This document shows, piece after piece, positions 54,107-64,000 of a stretch of 64,000 nucleotides of DNA. The translations under genes and the position numbers were made by a program. The stretch is from Canna indica (lineage: Eukaryota; Streptophyta; Magnoliopsida; Zingiberales; Cannaceae): assembly GCA_034359265.1 (NCBI GenBank), contig CP136896.1:23219501-23283500 (forward strand). The letters run 5' to 3'. Position 1 is the first letter of the stretch, and every line of letters starts with the position of its first letter. The notes beneath the pieces were generated by a model. It worked only from the letters and a program-made list of their open reading frames with translations. It did not search any database and was not told the origin of the DNA.

Positions 54107-56664
54107 TGTCACACCCCAACTGAGGGGAGTGTGACCGGCCAGGGCCTACATCCTACCCTGTAGCCTACTGTCTACACTGACATATAAGAAACCAAAACAT
54201 ATCAATAAAAAGAAACCACTACGAAATCTTTATCTAAAGTTTTCAAAGTTCACAATATATGTTATCAAACCAAAGAAGAAAACCAACATCGTAACAAGTA
54301 GAACATCTCAAATATCAAAGTTTTACAAACTTTTCCAAACCACAATGTCAGTGCAGAAAAGGAAACTACTACTATAAGACACTGGACTATGACCCAAGAA
54401 CGCCGCTACGAGATACGACACCACTACCTACCCTCCAGCTGCACCATGCCAATAAGCCAAAATCACTGCTCGTGCACCCAAAAAATAAAGAAACTAACTG
54501 TGAGTCCACTTGGGACTCAGTGAGCGGTTCTTGCGAACCTCCACATAATCCTCATTACTCATGCATAACATATAAGGCAACATAATGTATATTCAGGGAG
54601 GTAAGCTACTTTTAATGTGACTACTAACCCTATGGGTCATTCTGTATACACATTATATGTGAAAACCTGTCATCTTGGTCTATCAAGCCTCCGGCATCCG
54701 GCCCTTGGGCCTACTTATGGTATAAAAATCCCGGCTACAACCGGCCCTACCATACAAGGTGGAATCACACTGGCCGTTCGGCCACATCATATCAAGATGT
54801 GAACAACAAATCCCGGGCTGTCGACTAGGATGGTCTACTAGTCTCCTGACACCGTCTGGGGTAGGGATAGCTAATCCCACCCAACTGGGGTCTGACACCT
54901 AGCGGGCCCGCTGGTGCATCTCAAGACCCAATCACTGGCGAGCTAAGCATTGGTCATTCCCGACCTCCACGCTTCTCGGCTGACCATCTCAAGCACATCA
55001 CACAATCAAGTGTCCTAGGATTTCATTATATACACTTCGGGCCATTGCCCGTATCCGGCCCCAAGCCGGTCTGCAGGGTCATCAAATTAACGATGCCCTT
55101 TCAAATTGTGCACACCTAATGGTTCTAGGTTTCCAAAAATGTTTACTAGCAGTCCTAGAAGTTATATCATCTCCTAAGCTCATATATGTTGAGCATCTCA
55201 CAACGTCCTACACGTTGCCTAGCGTTATACGCTACCTTGGGTGAGAAATTCTATGAACCGATCTCATATTTTCACCCACGAATATTTCAGGACAGCATGT
55301 GTACATCACTTACCAAATTAATTTCGGATAGTAACATCATGAAGAACCGAAATAAAAAGTAAGTAATGTAGAGGTTAAACCCATATGGAACGTACACTAA
55401 GCATAGCAACAATTAAACATGATATGAGCAATTAAATGAAACCTTACTTGTCTACATATACTATATAAGCATTAGCAAGAACATTTTCAATTTGATAATA
55501 TAAATCTATCCCAACAATTCACAACATGAATATGGATTAACATTAACGTGAATATGAATAAACATTAAACAGAGGGATATGAACAACTACACAAAATCAT
55601 TCACTTCCTCCCCTTTTCCTTGATCGGCCGAAGCTTCAGCAAGGTCACCCTTGCTCGGCTGATTAATCCATATGGGAAGGGGCTGGAATCTATGCATTTT
55701 AACCAATGGAACAGTAAACATAAATTTCAAATTGAATCAAACATTTAAACGTGGTGGTACGGGTTAATACGATAAAATATGAGATCCAACAATCCAATAC
55801 AAACAGTCCTACTTTTCCCCCTTCTACTGCTCGGCCAACTCGAGCGGGATGATAACCATGCTCGGCCGAACATCTAGGGGTGGTGGACATGGCTGCGATG
55901 TCCACACGATTGTCAATCCAAAAGCAAAAACAAGCGAATACAAGTCGATTCGCAAGTTGCGAGACAAGCGAGGAAATTGGGGAAATTTTCGGTATGACCT
56001 TTCCCCTTTTCGGATACAAGCCCCTTAAAATAAGAAATCGACACGTATAAAACCACGAAATCACAACATATACAATGATCTAAGAATCTAACATGGAGAA
56101 ACAACTCGATTGGCAAAACTTGCGAAGAAGAATCCCGATTTCAAAATCTATGGGGATGGCCACCCGCCTCCCCTCAACATCTATCCAACCACTCACATTG
56201 ATTGAGGAGGATGAAAGATCGGATGACGACAACTTCGAATCTTTCGGCGACGGCGCGAAATCCCGGATCGACCAAATCCCTTTTCCCCTTGCTTCTTCTC
56301 CCCCTCTCTTAGGCGCTGCCTTGTGCAACTCAAAGATGAGTCGCACGGCACAAGGATAAGGGATTTTAATCCCTCATCTAGCCTTCCATATAGGCTCTTG
56401 ACTCACTTGACTCCTACTCAAGACTCGACTAAACCCGAACTCGACTTGGGTTCCGACTCAACCCACAACATGAGTCAATTTAAACTTGTTTTAAGGTATG
56501 ATTGCATAAAAGAAAAGTCAATCACCCAATTAAATTTCATACACCAATGGTCGAGTCATATCTTTTCACTCGAGGTGATCCTGAGGCTCGACTCGACTAT
56601 CCCCGGGTCCAGTTCCCTGCACCAAAATAGATTTTTATATTAGGAAATTTTTTCGGGTCTTACA
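54107..56664 (-). repeat. Gypsy element 2, 3' LTR (left)
   Basis: 2558 bp. It is rich in inverted repeats: TGGCCG-TT-CGGCCA, AGCGGGCCCGCT, ATGGTA/TACCAT and ACTAG/CTAGT pairs around 54690-54910. Open frames inside it have no protein motifs. Confidence 0.93.
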
Positions 56665-57858
56665 ATCTTCCCCCCTTAAGGGAAATTCATCCTCGAATTT
56701 ACTTGAATGCCAAGGACTTACTGGCTCCTGGAATAAGGAAGGGTAGCACTCTCTCATGTCCTTCTCTACCTCCCAAGTGGCATGTTGCCCGTAATGGTGC
56801 TCCCATCGAACCTTTAGCAGGGGAATTTCTTTGCACCTTAGCTTTCTGACTTGGCGGTCAAGGATCTCTACCGGCCTTTCCTCCAATGAGATGGTCGAAT
56901 CTATGTCTATAGCAAAAAGTTCAATCACATGCAAATCTTCTTTCACATATTTCCGAAGCATGGATACATGGAACACCAGGTGGACTCTGCTCAGGTTAGG
57001 AGGCAAAGCCAGCCCATAAGCCCCCTCGCCCCTCCGCTTGAGAATACAGACAGATCCAATGAACCTAGGGCTCAGCATTCCTTTCTTCCCAAATCGGACC
57101 ACCTCTTTCATAGGAGAGACCTTCAGAAAGACTAAATCACCCTCGGCGAATTCCAATTCTCTGGCTTTCTTGTCGGCATACATTTTCTGTTGACTCTGGG
57201 CTGCCAGCAATCTTTCCTTTATGGCTTTCACTTTTTCTACTGTTTGCTCAACCAGATCAGGACCCACCATAAGTGATTCCCCGGCCTCAAACCAGCCAAC
57301 CGGAGACCTACACTGCCGCCCATACAAGGCCTCAAAAGGAGCCATGCCAATGCTACTGTGATAGCTATTGTTGTAGGCAAACTCTATCAGCGGTAGGTGC
57401 CTTTCCCAGCCATCGGACATATCTAAGACGCATGCTCTCATCATATCCTCCAAGGTTTGAATGGTCCTTTCTGACTGCCCGTCAGTCTGCGGATGGAACA
57501 CTGTGCTGAAATGCACTTGGGTACCCAAGGCTTCCTGGAAGGACTGCCAAAACCGGGCTGTGAACTGGGTACCACAATCGGATATAATCATCACTAGGGT
57601 ACCATGGTATGCCATAATCTTGTCCAAGAATAGTCGGGTGTACTGCTCCGCAGAGAAGGTAGTCTTCACTGGAATGAAGTGTGCGATCTTGGTTAACCGG
57701 TCCACTACCATCCAAATGGAGTCAAAGCCACCTTTTGACTTAGGCAACCCAGTCACCAGATCCATGGTGATCTTCTCCCAGTTCCACTTGGGTACTTCGA
57801 GGTTTTGCAGTAGCCCCGCGGGCTTCATGTGTTCGGCCTTCACTTGCTGGCAGACCAA
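56635..57858 (-). CDS. Gypsy element 2 integrase with chromodomain, intact ORF
   Basis: The 407-aa open frame begins inside the zinc-binding module (MVCQQVKAEH). It carries the integrase core (DSIWMVVDRLTKIAHFIPV with the first Asp; MIISDCGTQFTARFWQSF with the second, Cys in place of the usual Arg; FHPQTDGQSERTIQTLEDMM with the Glu). Then come the GPY-like region (LSPRFIGSVCILKRRGEGAY) and a chromodomain-like tail (EILDRQVRKLRCKEIPLL, VRWEHHYGQHATWEVEKDMR). The stop lies 27 bp inside the 3' LTR. The upstream N-terminal half of the zinc module is in another frame (58240-57740), so the polyprotein is broken by a frame change near 57880. Confidence 0.88.
   Translation of the reverse strand: MVCQQVKAEHMKPAGLLQNLEVPKWNWEKITMDLVTGLPKSKGGFDSIWMVVDRLTKIAHFIPVKTTFSAEQYTRLFLDKIMAYHGTLVMIISDCGTQFTARFWQSFQEALGTQVHFSTVFHPQTDGQSERTIQTLEDMMRACVLDMSDGWERHLPLIEFAYNNSYHSSIGMAPFEALYGRQCRSPVGWFEAGESLMVGPDLVEQTVEKVKAIKERLLAAQSQQKMYADKKARELEFAEGDLVFLKVSPMKEVVRFGKKGMLSPRFIGSVCILKRRGEGAYGLALPPNLSRVHLVFHVSMLRKYVKEDLHVIELFAIDIDSTISLEERPVEILDRQVRKLRCKEIPLLKVRWEHHYGQHATWEVEKDMRECYPSLFQEPVSPWHSSKFEDEFPLRGEDCKTRKNFLI
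56665..56680 (-). other. Gypsy element 2 polypurine tract
   Basis: On the - strand TTAAGGGGGGAAGAT abuts the left LTR. It sets the element's orientation. Confidence 0.75.
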
Positions 57859-58240
57859 ACATTTGGATACAAACTCTGCCTACCTCTCTTTTCATGCTCT
57901 TCCACCAGTAATGCCGCCTTAAATCCCAGTACATCTTAGTGGCCCCCGGATGCATCGTATAAGTGGAACGATGACCCAGCTCCAAGACTTGCCTGCGCAC
58001 CTCTGCCATATCCGGCACCACAATCCAGTCTTTGAATCTCAGCACACCCTCTGAGTCCACCCTGAACCCATTCACTGCATCGCCCCCCTGCACAAAATCC
58101 TTCGCTAGCACACAGAAGGCGTCCTCTCCTTGTGCGGCACGCAGCATATCCACTAGTATGGATTGTACCCGCAGGTGTGCCACCAAGGCACCTAAAGCTG
58201 ACACTGATAAGATTGTACCCCCATCTAGGCACAACGCCAC
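57740..58240 (-). pseudogene. Gypsy element 2 RNase H-integrase linker and zinc-binding module
   Basis: It encodes [37 protein letters not shown], the EVRRQVLELGHRSTYTMHPG block and TKMYWDLRRHYWWKSMKREV, i.e. the HxxxH half of the HHCC zinc-binding module. The frame then shifts relative to the integrase frame near 57880. The RNase H end ([13 protein letters not shown]) lies upstream near 58320, after a stop. Confidence 0.8.
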
Positions 58241-58406
58241 CGCTTAATTTCCAAAATGAGCTAAGCTGCCCATGGATTTTCAGCTCAGAGCATCTGCTAC
58301 CATATTTGCTTTCCCCGGATGGTACATAATGGTGCAGTCATAATCCTTCAGGAGCTCCAGCCACCTCCTCTGCCAGAGGTTCAGCTCTTTTTTGGGTAAG
58401 CAGATA

Positions 58407-59540
58407 CTAGAGGCTCTTGTGATCCATATAGATCTCGCAAGCCTCACCATACAAACAATGACGCCAGAGCTTTAGAGCAAAGACCATTGTTGCCAGCTCT
58501 AGATCATGCGTCGGATAGTTCTTTTCATGAAATTTTAGCTGACGCGACGCATAGGCTATGACTCTGCCAAACTGCATCAGAACGTAACCCAGACCAACCC
58601 GAGAGGCATCACAGAAGACTACGAACCCTCCTGAGTCGGAAGGTATAGCCAACACAGGTGCAAATGTCAAACATTCCTTGAGCTTCAGGAAGCTCGCCTC
58701 GCATTTGGCGTCCCAGTCGAATTTAACCTTTTTCTGAGTCAACCGGGTCAATGGGGCTGCAATCCTGGAGAAGTTCTCTATGAACTTTCTGTAGTATCCG
58801 ACCAAACCAAGAAAACTACGGACCTCAGTCACACTGGTTGGCCGCCTCCAGTTCTGCACCGCCTCCACCTTAGCAGGGTCTACCCTTATCCATTCCTTGG
58901 ACACCACATGGCCTAGGAACCCCACACTTTCCAACCAGAATTCACACTTGAAAAACTTGGCAAACAACCGGTGCTCTCTGAGGGTTTCTAGGATCATTCT
59001 CAGGTCCTTAGAGTGCTCTTCCTCACTCTTGGGGTAGACTAGAATGTCGCCAACGAAGACGATCACAAAGCTGTCTAGGTACTCCTTAAATACCTTGCTC
59101 ATTAGGTCCATGAAGGTAGCAGGTGCATTGGTCAGACCAAAGGACACCACTAGAAACTCGTAGTGACCATAATGAGTCCCGAAGGTGGTCTTAGGCACAT
59201 CGCAATCCCGGATTCTCAACTTATGGTATCCGGACCTCAAGTCTACCTTAGAAAACCATTGTGCCCCCTCAGAATGCCACGGTCGACTACCAGATCCTTG
59301 CGGCCGAAATTTCTTCTTGGCTGGCCCATCATTCCTTTCAAACGGCACCAGGACTTCTTTCCGAAGGGCTTCATCCACTACCCAGGCAAGAGTGGAATCC
59401 TCAATATAGTGGATGAGCCTGCCAGTCTGAGGCCTCAAGCATCCAATGAACCTCTTGACCCTGGCGATCTCAGATGCCAGTAGGGTCGGACGATACTTGG
59501 AAAGACGATTGAAATCCATCTCATATTCTGATACTGACAT
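58407..59540 (-). CDS. Gag-reverse transcriptase fusion ORF of Gypsy element 2
   Basis: This is a continuous 377-aa frame. Residues 1-75 are a gag piece ([35 protein letters not shown]). After a short basic linker near residues 75-88, it switches directly into RT from [20 protein letters not shown], skipping the zinc knuckle, the protease and the RT start. RT continues with [19 protein letters not shown], the catalytic block [31 protein letters not shown] and [20 protein letters not shown], then RNase [21 protein letters not shown] and [20 protein letters not shown]. The usual VDD/IDD motif is VGD, so a catalytic Asp is lost. The frame is open, but the protein cannot be a normal RT. Confidence 0.88.
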   Translation of the reverse strand: MSVSEYEMDFNRLSKYRPTLLASEIARVKRFIGCLRPQTGRLIHYIEDSTLAWVVDEALRKEVLVPFERNDGPAKKKFRPQGSGSRPWHSEGAQWFSKVDLRSGYHKLRIRDCDVPKTTFGTHYGHYEFLVVSFGLTNAPATFMDLMSKVFKEYLDSFVIVFVGDILVYPKSEEEHSKDLRMILETLREHRLFAKFFKCEFWLESVGFLGHVVSKEWIRVDPAKVEAVQNWRRPTSVTEVRSFLGLVGYYRKFIENFSRIAAPLTRLTQKKVKFDWDAKCEASFLKLKECLTFAPVLAIPSDSGGFVVFCDASRVGLGYVLMQFGRVIAYASRQLKFHEKNYPTHDLELATMVFALKLWRHCLYGEACEIYMDHKSL

Positions 59541-59948
59541 GCCCCAAATATAATATCATATATAGCAATAACATGAGCATAAAATTGATACTAGTCGTAT
59601 CATAATAACCGGCCAGTTGGCTATTCCCTACGAGTAAATAAACCCGCAAATTATGGCTCTACTCAAAAAGTATCACTTGGCCACTATGGACCTTACCTTG
59701 CATAATTAGTTCGGTCGTGCCCGACCTTCCTCTCATTACAATACTCGGCCACACTAGCCCACTATCACATAATAAATTCTTAACAGAAACTTTTAAAATT
59801 TACTAACCGCATGGTGCGCTGAGTGCAGGAATGGTCGCCCGATCTCGTAGCATAACTATACTGTATATCGACACGCTAGCATATCTCTCATACGGTACCC
59901 AACACTTAGTCATAGTCAAGACCTAACCTAGTGCTCTGATACCAACTT
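59541..59948 (-). other. Gypsy element 2 leader and primer-binding site
   Basis: The primer-binding site TGGTATCAGAGC (- strand, 59944-59933) is 4 bases from the right LTR. The rest is untranslated leader with no coding motif. Confidence 0.8.
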
Positions 59949-62517
59949 TGTCACACCCCAACTGAGGGGAGTGTGACCGGCCAGGGCCTACATCCTACCC
60001 TGTAGCCTACAGTCTACACTGACATATAAGAAACCAAAACATATCAATAAAAAGAAACCACTACGAAATCTTTATCTAAAGTTTTCAAAGTTCACAATAT
60101 ATGTTTTCAAACCAAAGAAGAAAACCAACATCGTAACAAGTAGAACATCTCAAATATCAAAGTTTTACAAACTTTTCCAAAACACAATGTCAGTGCAGAA
60201 AAGGAAACTACTACTATAAGACACTGGACTACGACCCAAGGACGCTGCTACGAGATACAACACCACTACCTACGCTCCAGCTGCACCATGCCAATAAGCC
60301 AAAATCACTGCTCGTGCACTGCAAAAAAAATAAAGAAACTAACTGTGAGTCCACTTGGGACTCAGTGAGCGGTTCTTGCGAACCTCCACATAATCCTCAT
60401 TACTCATGCATAACATATAAGGCAACATAATGTATATTCAGGGAGGTAAGCTACTTTTAATGTGACTACTAATCCCATTTGTCATTCTATATACACAGTA
60501 TATGTGAAAACCTGTCATCTTGGCCTATCAAGCCTCCGGCATCCAGCCCTTGGGCCTACTTATGGTATAAAAATCCCGGCTACAACCGGCCCTACCATAC
60601 AAGGTGGAATCACACTGGCCGTTCGGCCACATCATATCAAGATGTAAACAACAAATCCCGGGCCATCAACTAGGATGGTCTACTAGTCTCCGGACACCGT
60701 CTGGGGTAGGGATAGCTAATCCCACCCAACTGGGGTCTGACACCTAACGGGCCCGCTGGTGCATCTTAAGACCCAATCACTGGCCGAGCTAAGCATTGGT
60801 CATTCCCGACCTCCACGATTCTGGGCGGACCATCTCAAGCACATCACACAATCAAGTGTCCTAGGGTTTCCTTATATACACTTCGGGTCATTGCCCGTAT
60901 CCGGCCCTAAGCCGGTCTGCAGGGTCAGCAAATTAATGCTACCCTTTCAAATTGTGTTCACCTAATGGTTCTAGGTTTCCAAAAATGTTTACTAGCAGTC
61001 CTAGAAGTTATGTCATCTCCTAGCTAAGTTTACATATATACTGAGCATCTCACAACGTCCTACACATTGCCTAGAGTTATAAGCTACCTTGGGTGCGGAA
61101 TTCAATGAACCGATCTCAGAATTTCACCCACGAATATTTCAGGACAGCATGTGTACATCACTTACCAAATTAATTTCGGATAGTAACATCATCAAGAACC
61201 GAAATAAAAAGTAAGTAATGTAGAGGTTAAACTCATATGGAACGTACACTAAGCATAGCAACAATTAAACATGATATGAGCAATTAAATGAAACTTTTCT
61301 TGTCTACATATACTATATAAGCATTAGCAAGAACATTTCCAATTTGATAATATAAATCTATCCCAACAATTCACAACATTAATATGGATTAACATTAACG
61401 TGAATATGAATAAACATTAAACGGAGGGATATGAACAACTACACAAAATCATTCGCTTCCTCCCCCTTTTCCTTGATCGGCCAAAGCTTCAGCAAGGTCA
61501 CCCTTGCTCGGCCGATTAATCCATGTGGGAAGGGGCTGGAATCTATGCATTTTAACCAATGAAACAGTAAACATAAACTTCAAATTGAATCTAACATTTA
61601 AACGTGACGGTGCGGGTTAAGACGATAAAATACGAGATCCAACAATCCAATACAAACAGTCCTACTTTTCCCCCTTCTACTACTCGGCCAACTCGAGTAG
61701 GATGATAACCATGCTCAGCCGAACATCTAGGGGTGGTGGACATGGCTGCGATGTTCACACGATTGTCAATCCAAAAGCAAAAACAAGCGGATACAAGTCG
61801 ATGCGCAAGTTGCGAGACAAGCGAGGAAATCGGGAAAATTTTCGGCATGACCTTTCCCCTTTTCGGATACAAGCCCCTTAAAATAAGAAATTGACACATA
61901 TAAAACCACGAAATCAAAGCATATACAATGATCTAAGAATCTAACATGGAGAAACAACTCGATCAGCAAAACTCACGAAGAAGAATCCCGATTTCAAAAT
62001 CTATGGGGCTGGCCACCCGCCTCCCCTCAACATCTATCCAACCACTCACCTTGATTGAGGAGGGTGAAAGATCGGATGACGACAACTTCGAATCTTTTGG
62101 CGACGGCGCGAAATCCCGGATCGACCAAATCCCTTTTCCCCTTGCTTCTTCTCCCCCTCTCTTAGGCGCTGCCTTGTGCAACTCAAAGATGAGTCGCACG
62201 GCACAAGGATAAGGGATTTTAATCCCTCATCTAGCCTTCCATATAGGCTCTTGACTCACTTGACTCCTACTCAAGACTCGACTAAACCCGAACTCGACTT
62301 GGGTTCCAACTCAACCCACAACATGAGTCGATTTAAACTTGTTTTAAGGTATGATTGCATAAAAGGAAAGTCAATCACACAATTAAATTTCATACACCAA
62401 TGGTCGAGTCATATCTTTTCACTCGAGGTGATCCTAAGGCTCGACTCGACTATGCCCGGGTCCGGCTCGCTGCACCAAAATAGATTTTTATATTAGGAAA
62501 TTTTTTCGGGTCTTACA
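59949..62517 (-). repeat. Gypsy element 2, 5' LTR (right)
   Basis: 2569 bp, close to the left LTR throughout with scattered substitutions and small indels (for example around 60321 and 61029). Same start and end. Confidence 0.93.
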
Positions 62518-62754
62518 AAATCGGAGAAATCGGAAAATCGGAAGGACATTGATCGTCGCGCTCGGGTTCGTCGTGGAATATCTCAAAGTTTGACATATGC
62601 ACCAAAGACGTATTGGACGAGCTCAAAGATCACATGGAAAGCTCTCCAAGATGATGCACATTGAAGGCCAGAACCCGAAAATGAAGCGCGCAAGAAAAAT
62701 GGTTGGGAAATCAATTTCAGCCAATGTTCGATCAACTGAATAGGTTTTAAAAAA

Positions 62755-63060
62755 TGGCAGTAGCCATTTCGGTCGATCGGTCGATCGACCGAACAGTGCC
62801 AAAAATTGGCAGTGGCTACTTCGGTCGATCGAGCGGTCGATCGATTGAAGCCAAAAATTGGCAGAGGATGCATCGGTCGACCGATCGGTCGATCGGACTG
62901 CAGATCGCCAAAGTAGCAACCTGCGTCGGTCGATCGGGCGGTCGACCGGATTGCGGAATGTAAGAGTTGCGTCTGGCAGTCGACTGCACAGAGAGAATTG
63001 GCGGCGATCACTTGAGCGATCAATCGATCGATCGACCGGCCAATCGATCGAGCGGCTGTA
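62755..63060. repeat. GGTCGATCGACC-rich palindromic array in Copia 3' LTR
   Basis: Cores such as CGGTCGATCGGTCGATCGAC alternate with CCAAAAATTGGCAG spacers. The array is longer and more regular than the 5' LTR copy at 50295-50570. Confidence 0.85.
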
Positions 63061-63896
63061 ACAGATAGTTTTCTACCCGTTGAGCTGTCGTTTCTTTGAG
63101 AGTGTATAAATATACCTCTTATAACTCATTTAATCTATCTCTCCCACTCTTACAGATTTAATTGAGCATTCAAAGGAGATTTTTTAAGCTTTCCAAAAGA
63201 TTAATTGTTTGCGCTCGGTTCTTCCGCCGACAACTTCTTCAAGCACACACTCTGCCTCAACTCGGGAATTGATTTGAAGCTCTACGACTCGGCGAGTTGG
63301 AGGTTCCAAGGCTTGGAAAAGAGCATTTAACCTTGGTTTACCCTTTAGCTCTTTTCATTGTAATTTTAACTGTTATTTGAACTTATTTTTTGTTGGATTT
63401 GTGCGTGTGATAGACCTAGGATTGTTTGGTCTTGTGTGTGGAAGTGGTTACCTTGGTGAAAAGGTGTAAAGCCACTTGTGTAAGCATAACTTACTAGGAT
63501 TAGTCGAGTTGTCCCTTAGGGTTGAGGTGGAAGAGTGCTCTCGGTAAGAATGCGGAGACTTTCAGGTGTGGAAGTGCCTTAGATCGAGAGTGCGACTCTT
63601 CGAGTCAAAGTCCTCATTGTAAGGGAAACAAGAATTAATCTAGTAAACCTAGTTTGGAAATCCTAAGCGGGGTGCTTAGGTAGTGGAGTAGGCATTGGGG
63701 CCGAACCACTATAAATCACTGTATTTGCATTGATTTATTAATTGTATTAATTGTTTTATTATTTATCGCTTCCGCATCCAATCATCGAAATATAAATTGC
63801 CTAATTTGTTTAAGAAAATGATTAAAATCGATTTAGGCGAATTGAGTTAGTAAACACACTATTCACCCCCCCTCTAGTGTTGTCATTTCGACAACA

Positions 63897-64000
63897 CTGG
63901 TTACCTAAGAAAATCATGAACAAAATAAATAGTATAATTAGTAACTTTTTCTAGGGTTTAAACACTAAGCATAAGAAAATCCACCTTGTTTCCTGGAAGC
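63897..64000 (+). pseudogene. L1-type LINE ORF2, resumed after the Copia insertion
   Basis: After the repeated CTGGT the frame reads LPKKIMNKINSIISNFF, a stop, then KKIHLVSWK. It directly continues the HTIFVSW end at 49925 and matches the usual L1 ORF2 text in this region. The rest runs out of the window. Confidence 0.85.

Larger units (their letters stand above)
54107..62517 (-). mobile_element. Ty3/Gypsy Tekay-like chromovirus, element 2
   Basis: This 8411-bp element is flanked by AAATC at 54102-54106 and 62518-62522. LTRs at 54107-56664 and 59949-62517 both start TGTCACACCCCAACTGAGG and end TCGGGTCTTACA. They look nearly identical over 2.5 kb, implying recent insertion. The polypurine tract adjoins the left LTR and the primer-binding site the right, so it reads right to left. 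The internal region is only 3.3 kb because gag, protease and early RT are largely deleted. Confidence 0.94.
49926..63896 (+). mobile_element. Non-autonomous SIRE-like Copia element with nested Gypsy
   Basis: The element is flanked by CTGGT at 49921-49925 and 63897-63901. It starts TGTTGGCC and ends CGACAACA. Removing the nested Gypsy leaves about 5.55 kb. The 5' LTR is truncated (49926 to about 50562), with no primer-binding site and no pol. The 3' LTR (53976-63896) is complete but split by the Gypsy element. Before it lies the lineage-typical polypurine region CATCATCAAAAAGGGGAGGA. Confidence 0.92.
53976..63896 (+). repeat. Copia 3' LTR, split by Gypsy element 2
   Basis: LTR parts are 53976-54106 and 62518-63896 (about 1.5 kb in all after removing the duplicated AAATC). 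It starts TGTTGGCCTTAGATTTTC and ends CATTTCGACAACA. A TATA-like GTATAAATATACCTC at about 63102 is a plausible LTR promoter. The GATCGACC palindromes lie at 62755-63060. Open frames here are chance frames through repeats. Confidence 0.88.

Noticed and set aside
55699..56346. Open frames of up to 121 codons in both Gypsy element 2 LTRs (also 61591-62199)
   Set aside because: They are present at the same place in both LTRs because the LTRs are copies. No protein motif was found and they overlap each other on both strands.

Overview
The window is nuclear DNA of a flowering plant. It holds spliced plant exons and nearly all major classes of plant transposon (Tekay-like Gypsy, two Copia lineages, L1- and RTE-like LINEs, CACTA, hAT, MITEs, a foldback element). 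Base composition is AT-rich, with no rRNA, tRNA or organellar genes seen. I cannot fix the species. The many GGTACC-rich dispersed repeats and long-LTR chromoviruses would suit a monocot, but that is a weak guess.

Region 1 (1-11715) is the 3' end of one host gene on the + strand. Two exons (539-757 and 11141-11422) encode the C-terminus of a PX-domain endosomal Rab effector of the EREX/EREL type. They are separated by a 10.4 kb intron packed with transposon debris: a Copia remnant lacking integrase, a second retroelement LTR with its primer-binding site, a degraded hAT transposase, several MITEs and GGTACC repeats. Region 2 (11716-13665) is intergenic with small repeats.

Region 3 (13666-38577) is best read as one autonomous-type CACTA (En/Spm) transposon on the - strand, about 13 kb before later insertions. 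It carries a TNP2-type transposase gene (26169 to 20288) followed by a Transposase_24 (TnpA-like) gene (19277 to 14655), with subterminal repeats at both ends. It was hit by a solo Gypsy LTR (22055-24364, TSD AATGT) inside the TNP2 gene, a full Tekay-like Gypsy element (28327-37364, TSD CTCTG), and a 343-bp non-autonomous CACTA (27915-28257, TSD GAC). A small ORF with a signal peptide upstream of the TNP2 gene may be captured host sequence.

Region 4 (38578-45440) holds a 1.7 kb foldback element inside a Copia LTR fragment, an RTE-like LINE split by a SIRE-like Copia remnant, and AT-rich sequence. Region 5 (45440-64000) is a three-level nest. An L1 LINE (ORF1 and ORF2) is interrupted at 49926 by a non-autonomous SIRE-like Copia element (49926-63896, TSD CTGGT). 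That element's 3' LTR is in turn interrupted by a Tekay-like Gypsy element (54107-62517, TSD AAATC). LINE ORF2 resumes in the last 100 bases.

The only evident host gene function is endosomal trafficking (EREX-like); everything else is mobile DNA, mostly disabled. The most unusual signal is an array of seven hairpins in the LTRs of the first Gypsy element. Arm sequences differ from unit to unit yet stay complementary, around a nearly constant loop.
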